Shown: positions 33,578-43,241 of the stretch, piece after piece
Numbering within the stretch: position 1 is the stretch's first letter
Layout: each line of letters begins with the position of its first letter
Translations under genes and position numbers: made by a program
NCBI RefSeq assembly: GCF_004361695.1
Contig: NZ_SNVW01000001.1
Span: forward strand, 248,001-312,000
Direction: 5' to 3'
DNA: 64,000 nucleotides
Origin: Curtobacterium flaccumfaciens
Lineage (GTDB): Bacteria > Actinomycetota > Actinomycetes > Actinomycetales > Microbacteriaceae
Notes under the pieces: generated by a model
Seen by the model: only the letters and a program-made list of their open reading frames with translations
Database searches by the model: none
What the model was told of the DNA's origin: nothing

Positions 33578-36502
33578 CTACGCGAATGCCTCGACCGGCG
33601 GGCAGGCGCAGACCAGGTTGCGGTCCCCGTAGGCCTGGTCGATCCGGCGCACCGGCGGCCAGTACTTCCGCGCGCTGATGCCCGGCAGCGGGTAGACGGC
33701 CTGCTCGCGCGTGTACGCGTGCGTCCACTCGCCGGAGATCACCGACGACGCCGTGTGCGGCGCGTGGACGAGCGGGTTGTCGTCCGCCGGCCACTCCCCC
33801 CGCTCGACGGCCGAGGCCTCGGCGCGGATCGCGAGCATCGCGTCGACGAACCGGTCGAGCTCGGCCAGGTCCTCGCTCTCGGTCGGTTCGACCATGAGCG
33901 TGCCCGCGACCGGGAACGACATCGTCGGCGCGTGGAAGCCGTAGTCGACCAGGCGCTTCGCGACGTCGTCGACCGTGATCCCCGTGGTGTCGCGGAGGGG
34001 CCGGAGGTCGAGGATGCACTCGTGGGCGACCAGGCCGGACTCGCCCGTGTAGAGCACCGGGAACGCGTCCCGCAGCCGTGCCGCGATGTAGTTCGCGCCG
34101 AGCACGGCGGCCTCCGTCGCACGGGTGAGCCCCTCGAGTCCCATCATCCGGACGTAGGTCCAGGTGATCGGCAGGATGCTCGGGCTGCCGTACGGCGCCG
34201 CGCTGACGGGGCCGCCGGCGTGCGCGTCGCGGGTGGCTCCGGGCTCGGTGACGGACCCCGGGCGCCGGTCGGCGTCCTGCGCGAACGGGTGTCCGGGCAG
34301 GAACGGTGCGAGGTGCGACTTCGCCGCGACCGGGCCGACGCCGGGTCCGCCGCCACCGTGCGGGATGCAGAACGTCTTGTGCAGGTTGAGGTGCGAGACG
34401 TCCCCGCCGAAGTCCCCGAAGCGGGCGTGCCCGAGCAGCGCGTTGAGGTTCGCGCCGTCGACGTAGACCTGTCCGCCGGCGTCGTGCACGGCGTCGCAGA
34501 TCTCGCGGATGTCGTGCTCGTACACGCCGTGAGTCGACGGGTAGGTGATCATCAGCGCGGCGAGCTGGTCGCCGTGCTGCGCGGTCTTCGCCCGGAGGTC
34601 GTCGAGGTCGACGTTGCCGTTCTCGTCGCACGCCACGACGACGACCTTCATGCCGGCGAGGACCGCCGACGCCGCGTTCGTGCCGTGCGCACTCGACGGG
34701 ATGAGGCAGACGGTGCGCTCGGTGTCGCCGTTGGCGAGGTGGTACCCGCGGATCGCGAGGAGCCCGGCCAGCTCGCCCTGGCTGCCGGCGTTCGGCTGCA
34801 GGGAGACGGTGTCGTACCCGGTGACCTCCGCCAGCCAGGTCTCGAGGTCGCCGATCATGTCGAGGTAGCCGATGACGTCCTCGCGCGGCGCGAACGGGTG
34901 CACGTTCGCGAACTCCGGCCAGGTGACCGCCGCCATCTCGGTCGCCGCGTTGAGCTTCATCGTGCAGCTGCCGAGCGGGATCATGCCGCGGTCGAGCGCG
35001 TAGTCCTTGTCCGCCAGGTGCTTGAGGTACCGCATCATGCGGGTCTCGCTGCGGTGTGCGCTGAACACGGGGTGCGTCAGGTAGTCGCTCTCGCGCTGCA
35101 GGGCGGACGGGAGGCCCGTGGCTGCGTCGCGGACGGCGGTCTCGGTTGCGGGGACGGTCACGTCAACGGCCCCGAACACGCCCGCCAGGGCAGCGACGTC
35201 GTCCGGCGTGGTCGTCTCGTCGACCGAGAGCTGGAACGTGTCGGCGTCGACCTGGCGCAGCAGGTAGTCGGCTTCCTGCGCGGCGGCGACGATCGCCGCG
35301 GCGCGGCCGGTCGCACGGAGGGTCAGCGTGTCGAAGTACGTGTCGTGCACGAGCTCGAGCCCGGCGTCCCGCGCGACCGCGGCGAGCGCACCGGTCGTGC
35401 GTGCGACGCGTCCGGCGATGAAGCGCAGCCCCTCGGGCCCGTGGTAGACGGCGTACATCGAGGCCATCACGGCGAGCAGGACCTGCGCGGTGCAGATGTT
35501 GCTCGTCGCCTTCTCGCGACGGATGTGCTGCTCGCGGGTCTGCAGGCTGAGGCGGTAGGCCATCTGCCCGTCGGCGTCGAAGGACACCCCGACGAGCCGG
35601 CCGGGCAGCTGGCGCTCGAGGCCGGCGCGGACGGCGAGGTACCCGGCGTGCGGGCCGCCGAAGCCGAGCGGGACGCCGAAGCGCTGGCTCGTGCCGACGG
35701 CGACGTCGGCACCGAGGTCACCCGGGCTGGCGAGGAGTGTCATCGCGAGCAGGTCGGCCGCGACGACGGCGATGCCGCCGCCGGCGTGGACGCGTTCGAT
35801 GGTGCTGGACGGGTCGACGACGCGACCGGAGGCCCCGGGGTACTGCAGGACCACGCCGAACGCGCCGTCGAGCTGCTCGTCGCTCGGGCCGTCCGCCGCG
35901 TCGAACTCGCGGAGGGCGATGCCGACGGCGTCGGCACGGTGGTCGAGCAGGGCGCGGGTCTGCGGCAGCAGGTCGGCGTCGACGAGGAACGCGTCGCCCT
36001 TGGTCTTCGAGGCGCGGCGGGCGAGGAGCATGCCCTCGACCACGGCCGTGCCCTCGTCGAGCATCGACGCGCCGGCGGTCGCCATGCCGGTCAGGTCGGA
36101 CACCATCGTCTGGAAGTTGATCAGTGCCTCGAGCCGCCCCTGCGAGATCTCCGGCTGGTAGGGCGTGTACGCCGTGTACCAGCTCGGGTTCTCGAGGACG
36201 TTCCGCTGGATCACGGCCGGGGTGTGGGTGCCGTGGTAGCCGAGCCCGATCATGGCGCGACGGACGGTGTTGCGGCCGGCCTTGGCGCGGAGTTCGGCGA
36301 GCGCCTCGGTCTCGCCGACGGCTGCGGGGATCGACGAGTGGGTCGCCGGCTCGGCGTGGATCGACTCCGGGATGGCTGCACGGACCAGCGCGTCGAGCGT
36401 GGGCTGTCCGACGGCGTCGAGCATCGTCTGCTGGTCGGCCGGGGTCGTGCCGATGTGGCGGTCGGCGAAGGTCGTCTGGAGGTTCTGGAGGTCGCCGGTC
36501 AT
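33578..36502 (-). CDS. gcvP: Glycine dehydrogenase (decarboxylating), P-protein
   Basis: The protein has 974 residues, a single-chain GcvP (fused alpha/beta halves). [18 protein letters not shown] opens it, and the PLP lysine lies in [18 protein letters not shown]. It decarboxylates glycine and passes aminomethyl to lipoyl-GcvH. ATG 36502 overlaps the gcvH stop by 4 bp (ATGA), so it is translationally coupled. It is third in the gcvT-gcvH-gcvP operon under the glycine riboswitch. Confidence 0.97.
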   Translation of the reverse strand: MTGDLQNLQTTFADRHIGTTPADQQTMLDAVGQPTLDALVRAAIPESIHAEPATHSSIPAAVGETEALAELRAKAGRNTVRRAMIGLGYHGTHTPAVIQRNVLENPSWYTAYTPYQPEISQGRLEALINFQTMVSDLTGMATAGASMLDEGTAVVEGMLLARRASKTKGDAFLVDADLLPQTRALLDHRADAVGIALREFDAADGPSDEQLDGAFGVVLQYPGASGRVVDPSSTIERVHAGGGIAVVAADLLAMTLLASPGDLGADVAVGTSQRFGVPLGFGGPHAGYLAVRAGLERQLPGRLVGVSFDADGQMAYRLSLQTREQHIRREKATSNICTAQVLLAVMASMYAVYHGPEGLRFIAGRVARTTGALAAVARDAGLELVHDTYFDTLTLRATGRAAAIVAAAQEADYLLRQVDADTFQLSVDETTTPDDVAALAGVFGAVDVTVPATETAVRDAATGLPSALQRESDYLTHPVFSAHRSETRMMRYLKHLADKDYALDRGMIPLGSCTMKLNAATEMAAVTWPEFANVHPFAPREDVIGYLDMIGDLETWLAEVTGYDTVSLQPNAGSQGELAGLLAIRGYHLANGDTERTVCLIPSSAHGTNAASAVLAGMKVVVVACDENGNVDLDDLRAKTAQHGDQLAALMITYPSTHGVYEHDIREICDAVHDAGGQVYVDGANLNALLGHARFGDFGGDVSHLNLHKTFCIPHGGGGPGVGPVAAKSHLAPFLPGHPFAQDADRRPGSVTEPGATRDAHAGGPVSAAPYGSPSILPITWTYVRMMGLEGLTRATEAAVLGANYIAARLRDAFPVLYTGESGLVAHECILDLRPLRDTTGITVDDVAKRLVDYGFHAPTMSFPVAGTLMVEPTESEDLAELDRFVDAMLAIRAEASAVERGEWPADDNPLVHAPHTASSVISGEWTHAYTREQAVYPLPGISARKYWPPVRRIDQAYGDRNLVCACPPVEAFA

Positions 36503-36876
36503 GCGATGGACGCCCGGTACGCGTCGTGGTCCATCAGGTCCTCGGGGAAGGAGGTGCCGTCGACCTTGATCTTCACGAGCCAACCGGTGCCGAACGGGTC
36601 CTGGTTGACGGTGTCGGGGGCGTCGACGACGGCGTCGTTGATCGCGACGACCTCACCCTCGATCGGGGCGAAGAGCTCGCCGACGCTCTTGGTCGACTCG
36701 ATCTCGCCGATCTGCTCGCCGGCGGTCGTGGCCGTCCCGACGGCGGGGAGTTCGACGTAGACGACGTCACCGAGCTGCTCGGCAGCGTGGTCCGTGATGC
36801 CGACGGTGACGGTGTCGCCCTCGACGAGGAGCCACTCGTGGTCGGCGGTGTACTGGAGTGCGGTCTGGTCGGTCAC
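36499..36876 (-). CDS. gcvH: Glycine cleavage system H protein
   Basis: The protein has 125 residues. The lipoyl-lysine is in [13 protein letters not shown], with [13 protein letters not shown] at the N-terminus. It carries the aminomethyl group between P and T proteins. A GTG start at 36876 lies 5 bp from the gcvT stop. Confidence 0.97.
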   Translation of the reverse strand: MTDQTALQYTADHEWLLVEGDTVTVGITDHAAEQLGDVVYVELPAVGTATTAGEQIGEIESTKSVGELFAPIEGEVVAINDAVVDAPDTVNQDPFGTGWLVKIKVDGTSFPEDLMDHDAYRASIA

Positions 36877-36881
36877 GGAGG

Positions 36882-38000
36882 TCAGCCTTTCGGGGTGCGG
36901 CGGTAGAAGGGGAACGCGGTGACGGTGCTGGGGATGGCCGTGCCGCGGACGTCGATGTGGAGGAGCTGTCCCTCGGTGGCGAGCGACGGGTCGACGAAGG
37001 CCATCGCGACGGGGTGGCCGAGCGTCGGCGAGAGGGCGCCGGAGGTGACGGTGCCGACGACGACGCCCTCGTGCACGACGTCGTAGCCGGCACGCGGAGC
37101 ACGACGGCCCTCGGTCACGAGACCCACGAGCACGCGGGCGTCGTCGGTCGGGGCGACACCGTCCGCCCCCACGAAGTCGCCGTCCTTCGCGACGACGCGA
37201 CCGAGCCCGGCCTGCGCCGGACGGACGTCGGTGCCGAGCTCGTGCCCGTACAGGGGCATGCCGGCCTCGAGTCGCAGGGTGTCACGCGCCGCGAGTCCGG
37301 CCGGTACGACGCCGCGGTCGGCCCCGGCCTCGAGGATCGCGTCCCAGATCTCCGTGGCGACCGACGGGTCGCTGTAGACCTCGAAGCCGTCCTCGCCGGT
37401 GTAGCCGGTGCGGGCGACCAGGACGTCGGCGCCGTCGAACAGGGCGTGCAGGACCCGGTAGTAGCCGAGGTCGTCGAGCGGGGTCTCCGGCTGCAGCCGG
37501 TCCGCGACGACGAGGGCGTCGAGCGTGCCGGCGGCGGCGGGGCCCTGCACCGCGACGAGCGCCGTGCTGTCGGAGTCGTCCGAGACCTCGACGTCGAAGC
37601 CGTCGGCGCGAGCGGTCAGGGCGTCGACCGCGACCTGCCGGTTGGACGCGTTCGCGACGACGAGGAAGACGTCCTCGTCGGTGCGGTACACGACCAGGTC
37701 GTCGAGGATCCCGCCGTCCTCTGCCAGGAGCAGCGAGTACTTCGCCCGTCCGACGGTCATCGCGCCGAACGCCCCCGCGAGCGCGTGGTCGAGGAACGGG
37801 ACGGCTCCGGCACCGGTGACGCCGATCTCCGCCATGTGCGAGAGGTCGAACACCCCCGCCGCCTGACGCACCGCGTGGTGCTCGGCGAGGTCGGACGAGT
37901 AGCGCACGGGCATGCGGTAGCCGGCGAAGTCGGTGAACGTGGCACCGGCGGCTTCGTGCGCGGGCTCGAGGGGAGAGGAGCGCAGTGGGGACGGACTCAT
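36882..38000 (-). CDS. gcvT: Glycine cleavage system aminomethyltransferase, T protein
   Basis: The protein has 372 residues. [23 protein letters not shown] and [14 protein letters not shown] are the tetrahydrofolate-binding GcvT motifs; [13 protein letters not shown] lies in the middle. It releases ammonia and forms methylene-THF. It is first in the operon; AGGAGA precedes ATG 38000, and the glycine riboswitch begins about 48 bp upstream. Confidence 0.96.
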   Translation of the reverse strand: MSPSPLRSSPLEPAHEAAGATFTDFAGYRMPVRYSSDLAEHHAVRQAAGVFDLSHMAEIGVTGAGAVPFLDHALAGAFGAMTVGRAKYSLLLAEDGGILDDLVVYRTDEDVFLVVANASNRQVAVDALTARADGFDVEVSDDSDSTALVAVQGPAAAGTLDALVVADRLQPETPLDDLGYYRVLHALFDGADVLVARTGYTGEDGFEVYSDPSVATEIWDAILEAGADRGVVPAGLAARDTLRLEAGMPLYGHELGTDVRPAQAGLGRVVAKDGDFVGADGVAPTDDARVLVGLVTEGRRAPRAGYDVVHEGVVVGTVTSGALSPTLGHPVAMAFVDPSLATEGQLLHIDVRGTAIPSTVTAFPFYRRTPKG

Positions 38001-38047
38001 GGCGGAGTTCTCCTGGCATCGGCAGGGCCCGACGACCGTCGTCGGGT

Positions 38048-38248
38048 GGAACTCCCCCTCTGTCATGTGCCTGAGAGTTTCACCGCGGCCCGTGAGGTCC
38101 GGCGGCTTTCACCGTGGGCGAGACGCACTGCGTCTGCTTTTCAGAGTGGCCTGCCCGTGGCGGTGTTGGACCTGAGAGATTGACGGGGAGGTTGCTCCTT
38201 CGGTGCCGTGCGTGTGCCGGGGCACTGCACGACGTCTCCCGCGACGGA
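38048..38248 (-). ncRNA. Tandem glycine riboswitch controlling gcvTHP
   Basis: Read on the minus strand, two aptamers follow one another. The first has GGGAGACGTCGTGC, CCGAAGGAGCAA and ATCTCTCAGGTCC. The second has the CTCTCAGGCA motif, then GACAGAGGGGGAG just before the leader end. These are the conserved glycine aptamer elements, duplicated in the cooperative arrangement. Glycine binding should turn on glycine cleavage genes. It fills most of the 346-bp spacer to the divergent blaI-like gene. Confidence 0.9.
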
Positions 38249-38346
38249 TGGTCGGCCGGTGTTCAGTTGTCCGCGCACGAGCATACCCAGCCCGCGTTAC
38301 GGGCATGTGTCGCGTGCCGCGGTTCGACGTCTCGTAGAATGCCCGG

Positions 38347-38733
38347 GTGGCAGGACAGCGATCGCGCCCCCGTGGGCAGCTCGAGCAGGCGGTGCTCGAC
38401 GCGCTCTGGTCCGCCGCCGAGACCTCGGACGCGGGACTCAGCGCCCGCCAGGTGCTCGACGCCTTCCCGGACCCCCGCCCCGCGCTGACGACCGTGCTCA
38501 CCGTGCTCGACCGACTCGGCCGCAAGGGGCAGGTGGAGCGGCAGGAGCACGACGACGCGCCCCTGACGTTCCGGGCGACGAACAGCCGCGAAGAACAGAC
38601 GGCGTCCCTCATGTCGAACGCCCTCGCCGCCGCGACCGACCGCGAGGCCGCACTGCTGCAGTTCACCGGATCCCTCGCCTCCGACGACCTCGACGTGCTC
38701 CGCCGCGCGCTCGACGCCCGGTCGCGCTCCTGA
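38347..38733 (+). CDS. BlaI/MecI/CopY family winged-helix repressor
   Basis: The protein has 128 residues. The winged helix (GQLEQAVLDALWSA, LSARQVLDAF, TTVLTVLDRLGRKGQVERQEHDDAPLTF) fits BlaI. It is followed within 14 bp by an M56 metallopeptidase gene, the usual repressor-protease pair. Target genes are unknown; no beta-lactamase lies here. GTG start. Confidence 0.88.
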   Translation: MAGQRSRPRGQLEQAVLDALWSAAETSDAGLSARQVLDAFPDPRPALTTVLTVLDRLGRKGQVERQEHDDAPLTFRATNSREEQTASLMSNALAAATDREAALLQFTGSLASDDLDVLRRALDARSRS

Positions 38734-38746
38734 CGGACCGGTCGCC

Positions 38747-39487
38747 GTGGTCGTCACCGGAGTCGTCCTCATCGCGCTGGCCCTGGCCGTCGTGGTCCTG
38801 GCGCCCCGGGTCCTGACCCGCTCCGCCTGGACCATCGACCGGCCCCGCACCGCCCTGGTGTCGTGGTCGATCGCGGTGCTGCTCGGGGTCGTCGGGTTCG
38901 TCGCCGGCACCACGCTCGTCGTCCTGGCGAACCGGCCGATCGCCGACCCGTTCGGCCTCGGCGACTCCCCCACCCACGGCCTGAACATCGGCGTCGCCCT
39001 GCTCGCCGTCCTGGCCTTCGTCATCGCCGTGCGCGTCCGCCCGGGCCCCGAGCACGAGGCCGTGCGCGAGGCGATGCGCTCCGGAGCGGCCCCGCACCGC
39101 GAGATCGACGGCACACCGGTCGCCGTCGTCGAGGCCGAGCATGCACTCGCCTGCGCCGTCCCCGGCAGGTCCGGCGGGGTGCTCGTGAGCACCGGGCTGG
39201 CGGACCGTCTCCGGACCGACGAACTGGAGGCGGTGGTCGCCCACGAACGAGCGCACCTGACCCAGCGCCACGCGATCGCGGTCGGGATCGCCGAGTCGAT
39301 CGAACGTGCGGTCCCGTGGGTGCCCGGTGCGCGCGCCATGGCGCGCTCGACGCGCGTCCTCGTGGAGTTCGCCGCCGACGACGCGGCGGCACGCCGCGTG
39401 GGGCGGGACGCCCTGCGCCGAGCCGTGCTGGTGGCGGACGAGACGGGCGCGCTCGCGGCGATCCGTGCCTCCAGGCTGTCGTCCTGA
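38747..39487 (+). CDS. M56 family membrane metallopeptidase (BlaR1-like, sensor-less)
   Basis: The protein has 246 residues with about three to four membrane helices (VVTGVVLIALALAVVVL, VSWSIAVLLGVVGFVAG, GLNIGVALLAVLAFVIAV). The zinc motif is VVAHERAHLTQRH (HExxH). It lacks the extracellular penicillin-binding sensor domain of BlaR1. It presumably cleaves or relieves the adjacent BlaI-type repressor. The extreme 3' end carries a dispersed-palindrome arm (GTGCCTCCAGG), which encodes its C-terminal residues. Confidence 0.85.
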   Translation: MVVTGVVLIALALAVVVLAPRVLTRSAWTIDRPRTALVSWSIAVLLGVVGFVAGTTLVVLANRPIADPFGLGDSPTHGLNIGVALLAVLAFVIAVRVRPGPEHEAVREAMRSGAAPHREIDGTPVAVVEAEHALACAVPGRSGGVLVSTGLADRLRTDELEAVVAHERAHLTQRHAIAVGIAESIERAVPWVPGARAMARSTRVLVEFAADDAAARRVGRDALRRAVLVADETGALAAIRASRLSS

Positions 39488-39526
39488 GCACCCCGTGTCG
39501 GGGGCGAGGCATAGGGTGAACGGACC

Positions 39527-40009
39527 GTGAAGCCACTGACCGAATCAGACATCCGCTCGTCGTTCGTCAACGCCACCCCGGACGAACTCGCCCAGCTGCC
39601 GATCCCCGGCCTGCACGAGACCCTGTGGGACCAACGCGAGTTCCTCGGCTGGCGTGACCCGCAGGCCGCCCGCCGTGGCTACATCGTGTCGTGGATCGAC
39701 GACCGCCCCGTCGGCATCGTCGTCCGGTCCGCCGGCGGGTCGCTCCGCCCCGGCATCGCCGCGATGTGCTCGTTCTGCCACTCCCCGCAGCCGGCCACGC
39801 AGGTGCGCCTGTTCTCGGCGTCCCGCGCGGGCGAGTCCGGGCGGAACGGCAACACGATCGGCACCTACATCTGCGAGGACCTCGGCTGCCCGCTGCTCAT
39901 CCGCACGGCGCCGCCGCACCTCAACCCGCCCGCCACCATCGCGATGCGCGGCGAGGCGCTGCTCGGGCGCATCCACAACTTCACCGCGGACATCATGAAG
40001 TCCGCGTGA
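39527..40009 (+). CDS. FBP-domain treble-clef zinc-finger protein (FusB-like)
   Basis: The protein has 160 residues. Four Cys in two pairs (AMCSFCHSPQ and YICEDLGCPLL) form the treble-clef of the FBP/FusB C-terminal domain, known to bind EF-G and confer fusidic-acid tolerance in some relatives. In Actinobacteria the role is not established. The stop overlaps the next gene by 4 bp. Confidence 0.85.
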   Translation: MKPLTESDIRSSFVNATPDELAQLPIPGLHETLWDQREFLGWRDPQAARRGYIVSWIDDRPVGIVVRSAGGSLRPGIAAMCSFCHSPQPATQVRLFSASRAGESGRNGNTIGTYICEDLGCPLLIRTAPPHLNPPATIAMRGEALLGRIHNFTADIMKSA

Positions 40010-40260
40010 GCCGGTTCAGCAGTGCGCGATGGGCCGTCGTCGAGGAGCTCGGCGACGGACGGTGGCGCCTCACCCTGCGCGACGAGGCCGACGACGAACT
40101 CGGCGCCATCGGCCTCGGGGTCGAGGGGCCGTGGGACCCGGACGTCGAACCGCACGTGGGCTTCGTGCTCGTGCAGCTCGGGCTGACGCTGCGCGGGGCA
40201 CGGCCGTGGCGCACCGACGAGCTGGGCGACCAGCGGGCGCCGGTGCTGCCGCTCGGCTGA
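40006..40260 (+). CDS. Small conserved hypothetical protein coupled to the FBP gene
   Basis: The protein has 84 residues from GTG 40006, which overlaps the upstream stop (GTGA). It is compact and acidic (VVEELGDGRWRLTLRDEADDELG), with a probable beta-rich fold and no membrane segment or motif I recognise. Coupling to the FBP gene suggests co-expression. Confidence 0.6.
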   Translation: MSRFSSARWAVVEELGDGRWRLTLRDEADDELGAIGLGVEGPWDPDVEPHVGFVLVQLGLTLRGARPWRTDELGDQRAPVLPLG

Positions 40261-40266
40261 GCCGCG

Positions 40267-41154
40267 TCACTCGGTGGCGGCGACGAAGTTCCGCAGGATC
40301 TCGCGGTCGTCGTCGGCACGGGCCGCCCAGACGAGTTCGCTCCGGTGGTCGTCGGCCTCGAGCGGCAGCAGGACGACCGAGGCCGGCGCCGCCAGCGTGG
40401 CGCTCTCCGGCGCGACCGTCACCCCGAGGCCCGCGCCGACGAGGTGCAGGACGGTCGCCCAGGTCGTGGCCTCCTGCACGACGGTGGGACGGCGTGCTCC
40501 GGAGACGACCGGAGCGAGGTTCCGCTCCGTCGCGACCGAACCGGCCTCCGCCGGGAAGAACACGAACGGGTCGTCGAGGAGCTCCGCACCGTGGATCGAC
40601 GCGCGGTGAGCGAGCCGGTGACCCCGTGGCACGGCGGCCACGAACCGCTCGCTGCGGAACGGCAGGAAGCGCACGGCCGGGTCCGGATCGGGGTCCCGCA
40701 CGATCGCCAGGTCGAGCTCGCCGCGGACGATCCGCGCCAGCAGCGTGGACGAGTACCCCTCGGTGAGTTCAACGCGCACGCGCGGGTAGCGCTCCCGGAA
40801 CACCTGCACGCGTTCGATCGGACCGAGCGGCAGCGCTGACACGACGAACCCGACGTCGAGCCGACCGGCCTCACCCCGACCGACGCGCACGGTCTCGTCG
40901 AGGTCGCGGCGGGCCTGCTCCAGCAGCGATCGCGCCCGCCCCTGCAGCACGCGTCCCGCCGGGGTGAGCGCCACACTGCGACTCGTGCGGGCGAACAGGT
41001 CGACGCCGAGGTCGCGTTCGGTGCGTCGGATCTGCTGCGACAGTGCGGGCTGGGCGATCCGGAGGCGTGCGGCGGCCCGTCCGAAGTGCAGTTCGTCGGC
41101 CACGGCGAGGAATGCCCGCAGCTGGCGGAGGTCGACATCTGGCGTCCGATCCAT
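40267..41154 (-). CDS. LysR family transcriptional regulator
   Basis: The protein has 295 residues from ATG 41154; GTG 41160 is possible. The N-terminal HTH is VDLRQLRAFLAVADELHFGRAAARLRIAQPALSQQIRRTER, with an inducer-binding domain after residue 90. It is divergent from the GNAT gene at 41223 across 68 bp, the standard geometry for regulating that gene, though no T-N11-A site was confirmed. Confidence 0.92.
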   Translation of the reverse strand: MDRTPDVDLRQLRAFLAVADELHFGRAAARLRIAQPALSQQIRRTERDLGVDLFARTSRSVALTPAGRVLQGRARSLLEQARRDLDETVRVGRGEAGRLDVGFVVSALPLGPIERVQVFRERYPRVRVELTEGYSSTLLARIVRGELDLAIVRDPDPDPAVRFLPFRSERFVAAVPRGHRLAHRASIHGAELLDDPFVFFPAEAGSVATERNLAPVVSGARRPTVVQEATTWATVLHLVGAGLGVTVAPESATLAAPASVVLLPLEADDHRSELVWAARADDDREILRNFVAATE

Positions 41155-41222
41155 GCACACAGCGTATCGATCAGCGCGAACGAGTATTGGACGCCGCTCG
41201 ACGGGCAGTCGAGGATGGATGC

Positions 41223-41720
41223 ATGCCCGATGCGACCACCGCCGACGCCCTCACCATCACCGACATCGCCTCGACCGCCGACGCCGAGGCCTTCCGAGTC
41301 CTCAACGAAGCCTGGATCAGCCAGTTCTTCGCGCTGGAGGACGAGGACCGCAAGCTCCTCGGCGACCCGGTCGGGCAGATCGTCGAACCCGGCGGCGCCG
41401 CATTCGTCGCCCGTCTCGGCGAGGACGGCCCGGTCATCGGCTGCATCGGGATCGCACCCGTCGGCCCCGGGGTGTTCGAGCTCGTCAAGATGGCGGTCTC
41501 GCCCGACCACCAGGGCCACGGCACCGGCCGGAAGCTCATCGCCGTCGCGCTCGACCGGGCTCGGGCACTCGGCGCGCACCGGGTCGTGCTCGAGAGCAAC
41601 GCGCAGCTCGCGAGCGCGGTGCACCTCTACGAGGCGTTCGGCTTCCGGCACCTCGGCCACGACGAGGTCGCGCCGAGCCCCTACGTCCGCGCGGACGTGC
41701 ACATGGCGCTGGAACTCTGA
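41223..41720 (+). CDS. GNAT family N-acetyltransferase
   Basis: The protein has 165 residues. The acetyl-CoA loop is VSPDHQGHGTGRKLIAVAL and the C-terminal motif is LYEAFGFRHLGH. It is divergent from the LysR gene and probably its target. Substrate unknown. Confidence 0.9.
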   Translation: MPDATTADALTITDIASTADAEAFRVLNEAWISQFFALEDEDRKLLGDPVGQIVEPGGAAFVARLGEDGPVIGCIGIAPVGPGVFELVKMAVSPDHQGHGTGRKLIAVALDRARALGAHRVVLESNAQLASAVHLYEAFGFRHLGHDEVAPSPYVRADVHMALEL

Positions 41721-41778
41721 CCGCGGATCTCGCCGGAAACTGACCATCGGCGACCGCCGACCGATAGCGTCCGACGAG

Positions 41779-42234
41779 ATGCGGATCCACGAGCGCGCCG
41801 AGACCGATCTCGACCCACTGGTCGAGGTGCTCCGGCGCGCGTACGGCGTCGGGTACCCGACCGACTGGCCCGAGGCCCCGCGCGACTGGATCTCCCCCGA
41901 GGGCCTCTTCGGCGCCTGGGTCGCGATCGACGACGACCAGGTGGTCGGACACGTCGGTGTCGCAGTGCCCGCGCCCGGTCGCATGCCCGAGGTGACACGG
42001 CTGTTCGTCGACCCGGCCCACCGTGGCAAGGGCATCGCCGACGCCCTGCTCGACGCCGCCGAACGGGGCGCCCCCGGGACCCACGTCCGCCTCGACGTGA
42101 CGGAGGAGTCGCCGACTGCGTGGCGGCTCTACGAGCGTCGTGGCTGGTGCCTCACCGGCCGCGGACCCGCCGACTGGTGCACCCCGTCCGGCGAGGTCCC
42201 CACCGTGCGGTACTACGCGAAGCGCGTGGGCTGA
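41779..42234 (+). CDS. GNAT family N-acetyltransferase
   Basis: The protein has 151 residues. The acetyl-CoA loop is VDPAHRGKGIADALLDAAE, with TAWRLYERRGWCLTG at the end. ATG 41779 lies 58 bp after the first GNAT gene. The two are only distantly similar. Substrate unknown. Confidence 0.88.
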   Translation: MRIHERAETDLDPLVEVLRRAYGVGYPTDWPEAPRDWISPEGLFGAWVAIDDDQVVGHVGVAVPAPGRMPEVTRLFVDPAHRGKGIADALLDAAERGAPGTHVRLDVTEESPTAWRLYERRGWCLTGRGPADWCTPSGEVPTVRYYAKRVG

Positions 42235-42251
42235 GCCGGTACGCTCGCGGC

Positions 42252-42440
42252 ATGGCGACGTACGAGGTCCAGGCCGTGCGAGAGCGCGGCGCGTGGCAGG
42301 TGTTCATCGACGGGATCCTGGTGACCGAGGTCACGCGGTGGCCGTCCGTCGGGTTCGTGTCCCGTGAGTTCCTCGCGATGGACCGCACCGACGACCTGCG
42401 CATCCGCGTCGTCGGTCGCAACCAGTACGTCGACGACTGA
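42252..42440 (+). CDS. Small protein sharing the N-terminal domain of the HicB-like protein
   Basis: The protein has 62 residues. The pattern Y-V-A-R..W-V-IDG..T...R..LAM matches the N-terminal 45 residues of the convergent protein at 42469-42846 (IRAERDGKWWVISIDGVV). It is therefore a stand-alone copy of that small beta-sheet domain. No partner toxin is adjacent on its strand. Function unknown; an orphan antitoxin-like domain is a guess. Confidence 0.65.
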   Translation: MATYEVQAVRERGAWQVFIDGILVTEVTRWPSVGFVSREFLAMDRTDDLRIRVVGRNQYVDD

Positions 42441-42468
42441 CCCTGCCGACGACTGACCCCGCGCCGGC

Positions 42469-42846
42469 TCAGCGCGCGGCTGCGACGAGCTGCTGCGCGC
42501 GCTGGTGTGAGACGTGGAGCAGCGGGCCGATCTCCCGGACCGTCAGGCCGGACTCGTGCAGCACGAGCGCCGCGGCCGCGGTCTCCCGCGCGGCTTCCAC
42601 CCGAGCACGTTCAGAGGCTTCCCGCAAGACCCGAGCACGATCGAGGTGCGCACGGGCAGCCTCGGGCATGGCGAGCTCGACGTCGAGCTCGAACGATCCG
42701 GCGTCACGGTCGTGCATCAGTGCGAGCCAATCGCGGGCCGTGAGCTCGATGTCCCGCTCGCGCCGCGCTTGGGTGCGTACCACTCCGTCGATCGAGATGA
42801 CCCACCACTTCCCGTCGCGCTCCGCACGGATGACGTGTCGACTCAT
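42469..42846 (-). CDS. HicB-like antitoxin with C-terminal HTH
   Basis: The protein has 125 residues. A HicB-like N-terminal sheet (RHVIRAERDGKWWVISIDG) leads into an Ala/Arg-rich helix (ARAHLDRARVLREASERARV), then a C-terminal HTH (SGLTVREIGPLLHVSHQRAQQLV). ATG 42846 overlaps the HicA-like stop by 4 bp (ATGA), so the pair is translationally coupled in the order toxin then antitoxin, as in hicAB. Confidence 0.72.
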   Translation of the reverse strand: MSRHVIRAERDGKWWVISIDGVVRTQARRERDIELTARDWLALMHDRDAGSFELDVELAMPEAARAHLDRARVLREASERARVEAARETAAAALVLHESGLTVREIGPLLHVSHQRAQQLVAAAR

Positions 42847-43049
42847 TCCCGAGTCCCTCTCTCTCGTTCACATTCCCTGACGATGGATTGCGCCGTCCGC
42901 TCCCGCAGCTCGCGGTGCCGTGGGACGACAACCAGACGATCCCCGAACCGGAAGAGGTCATGGCGCCCTCCATGGCGCGAGAACACGAACTCGACTCCGT
43001 CTCGTGCGGCAAGTCGTGCGAGCCGGTCCAACAGGTCGACCCGCTTCAC
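42843..43049 (-). CDS. HicA-like mRNA interferase toxin
   Basis: The protein has 68 residues from GTG 43049 (VKRVDLLDRLARLAARDG). A longer frame from TTG 43076 exists but is less family-like. SRHGGRHDLFRFGDRLVVVP followed by RHRELRERTAQSIVREC matches HicA's dsRBD-like fold, with the key His in GGRHDLF. It should bind RNA or be held inactive by the HicB-like protein. A 16-bp palindrome sits 21 bp upstream. Confidence 0.72.
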   Translation of the reverse strand: MKRVDLLDRLARLAARDGVEFVFSRHGGRHDLFRFGDRLVVVPRHRELRERTAQSIVRECERERGTRE

Positions 43050-43069
43050 CGTACGTGTCCAATCGGAAC

Positions 43070-43085
43070 TAGGCAAGCTTGCCTA
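43070..43085. promoter_or_regulatory. 16-bp palindrome upstream of the HicAB-like genes (candidate operator)
   Basis: The perfect palindrome TAGGCAAGCTTGCCTA is one of the few A/T-containing symmetrical sites in the window. It is placed just upstream of the toxin start, as expected for autoregulation by the HTH antitoxin. The binding is inferred. Confidence 0.55.
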
Positions 43086-43241
43086 CCGCGACGAGACACA
43101 ACGGGTCGTGGAGTGGTCATGTGCCGACGGTGCCTGACGGGCTGCCGTGGCGAAGAACGAGCGGACAGGTCTGTGGATCAGCGCACTCGATGACACGGCT
43201 GTGGAGGAACGAGTTGGCTGCCAGCCACCGGTTCGATCACC

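Noticed and set aside
32084-36760. A 1558-codon plus-strand frame over the S9 peptidase and gcv genes
   Set aside because: It overlaps the S9 gene out of frame and runs antisense to gcvP. There is no recognisable domain.
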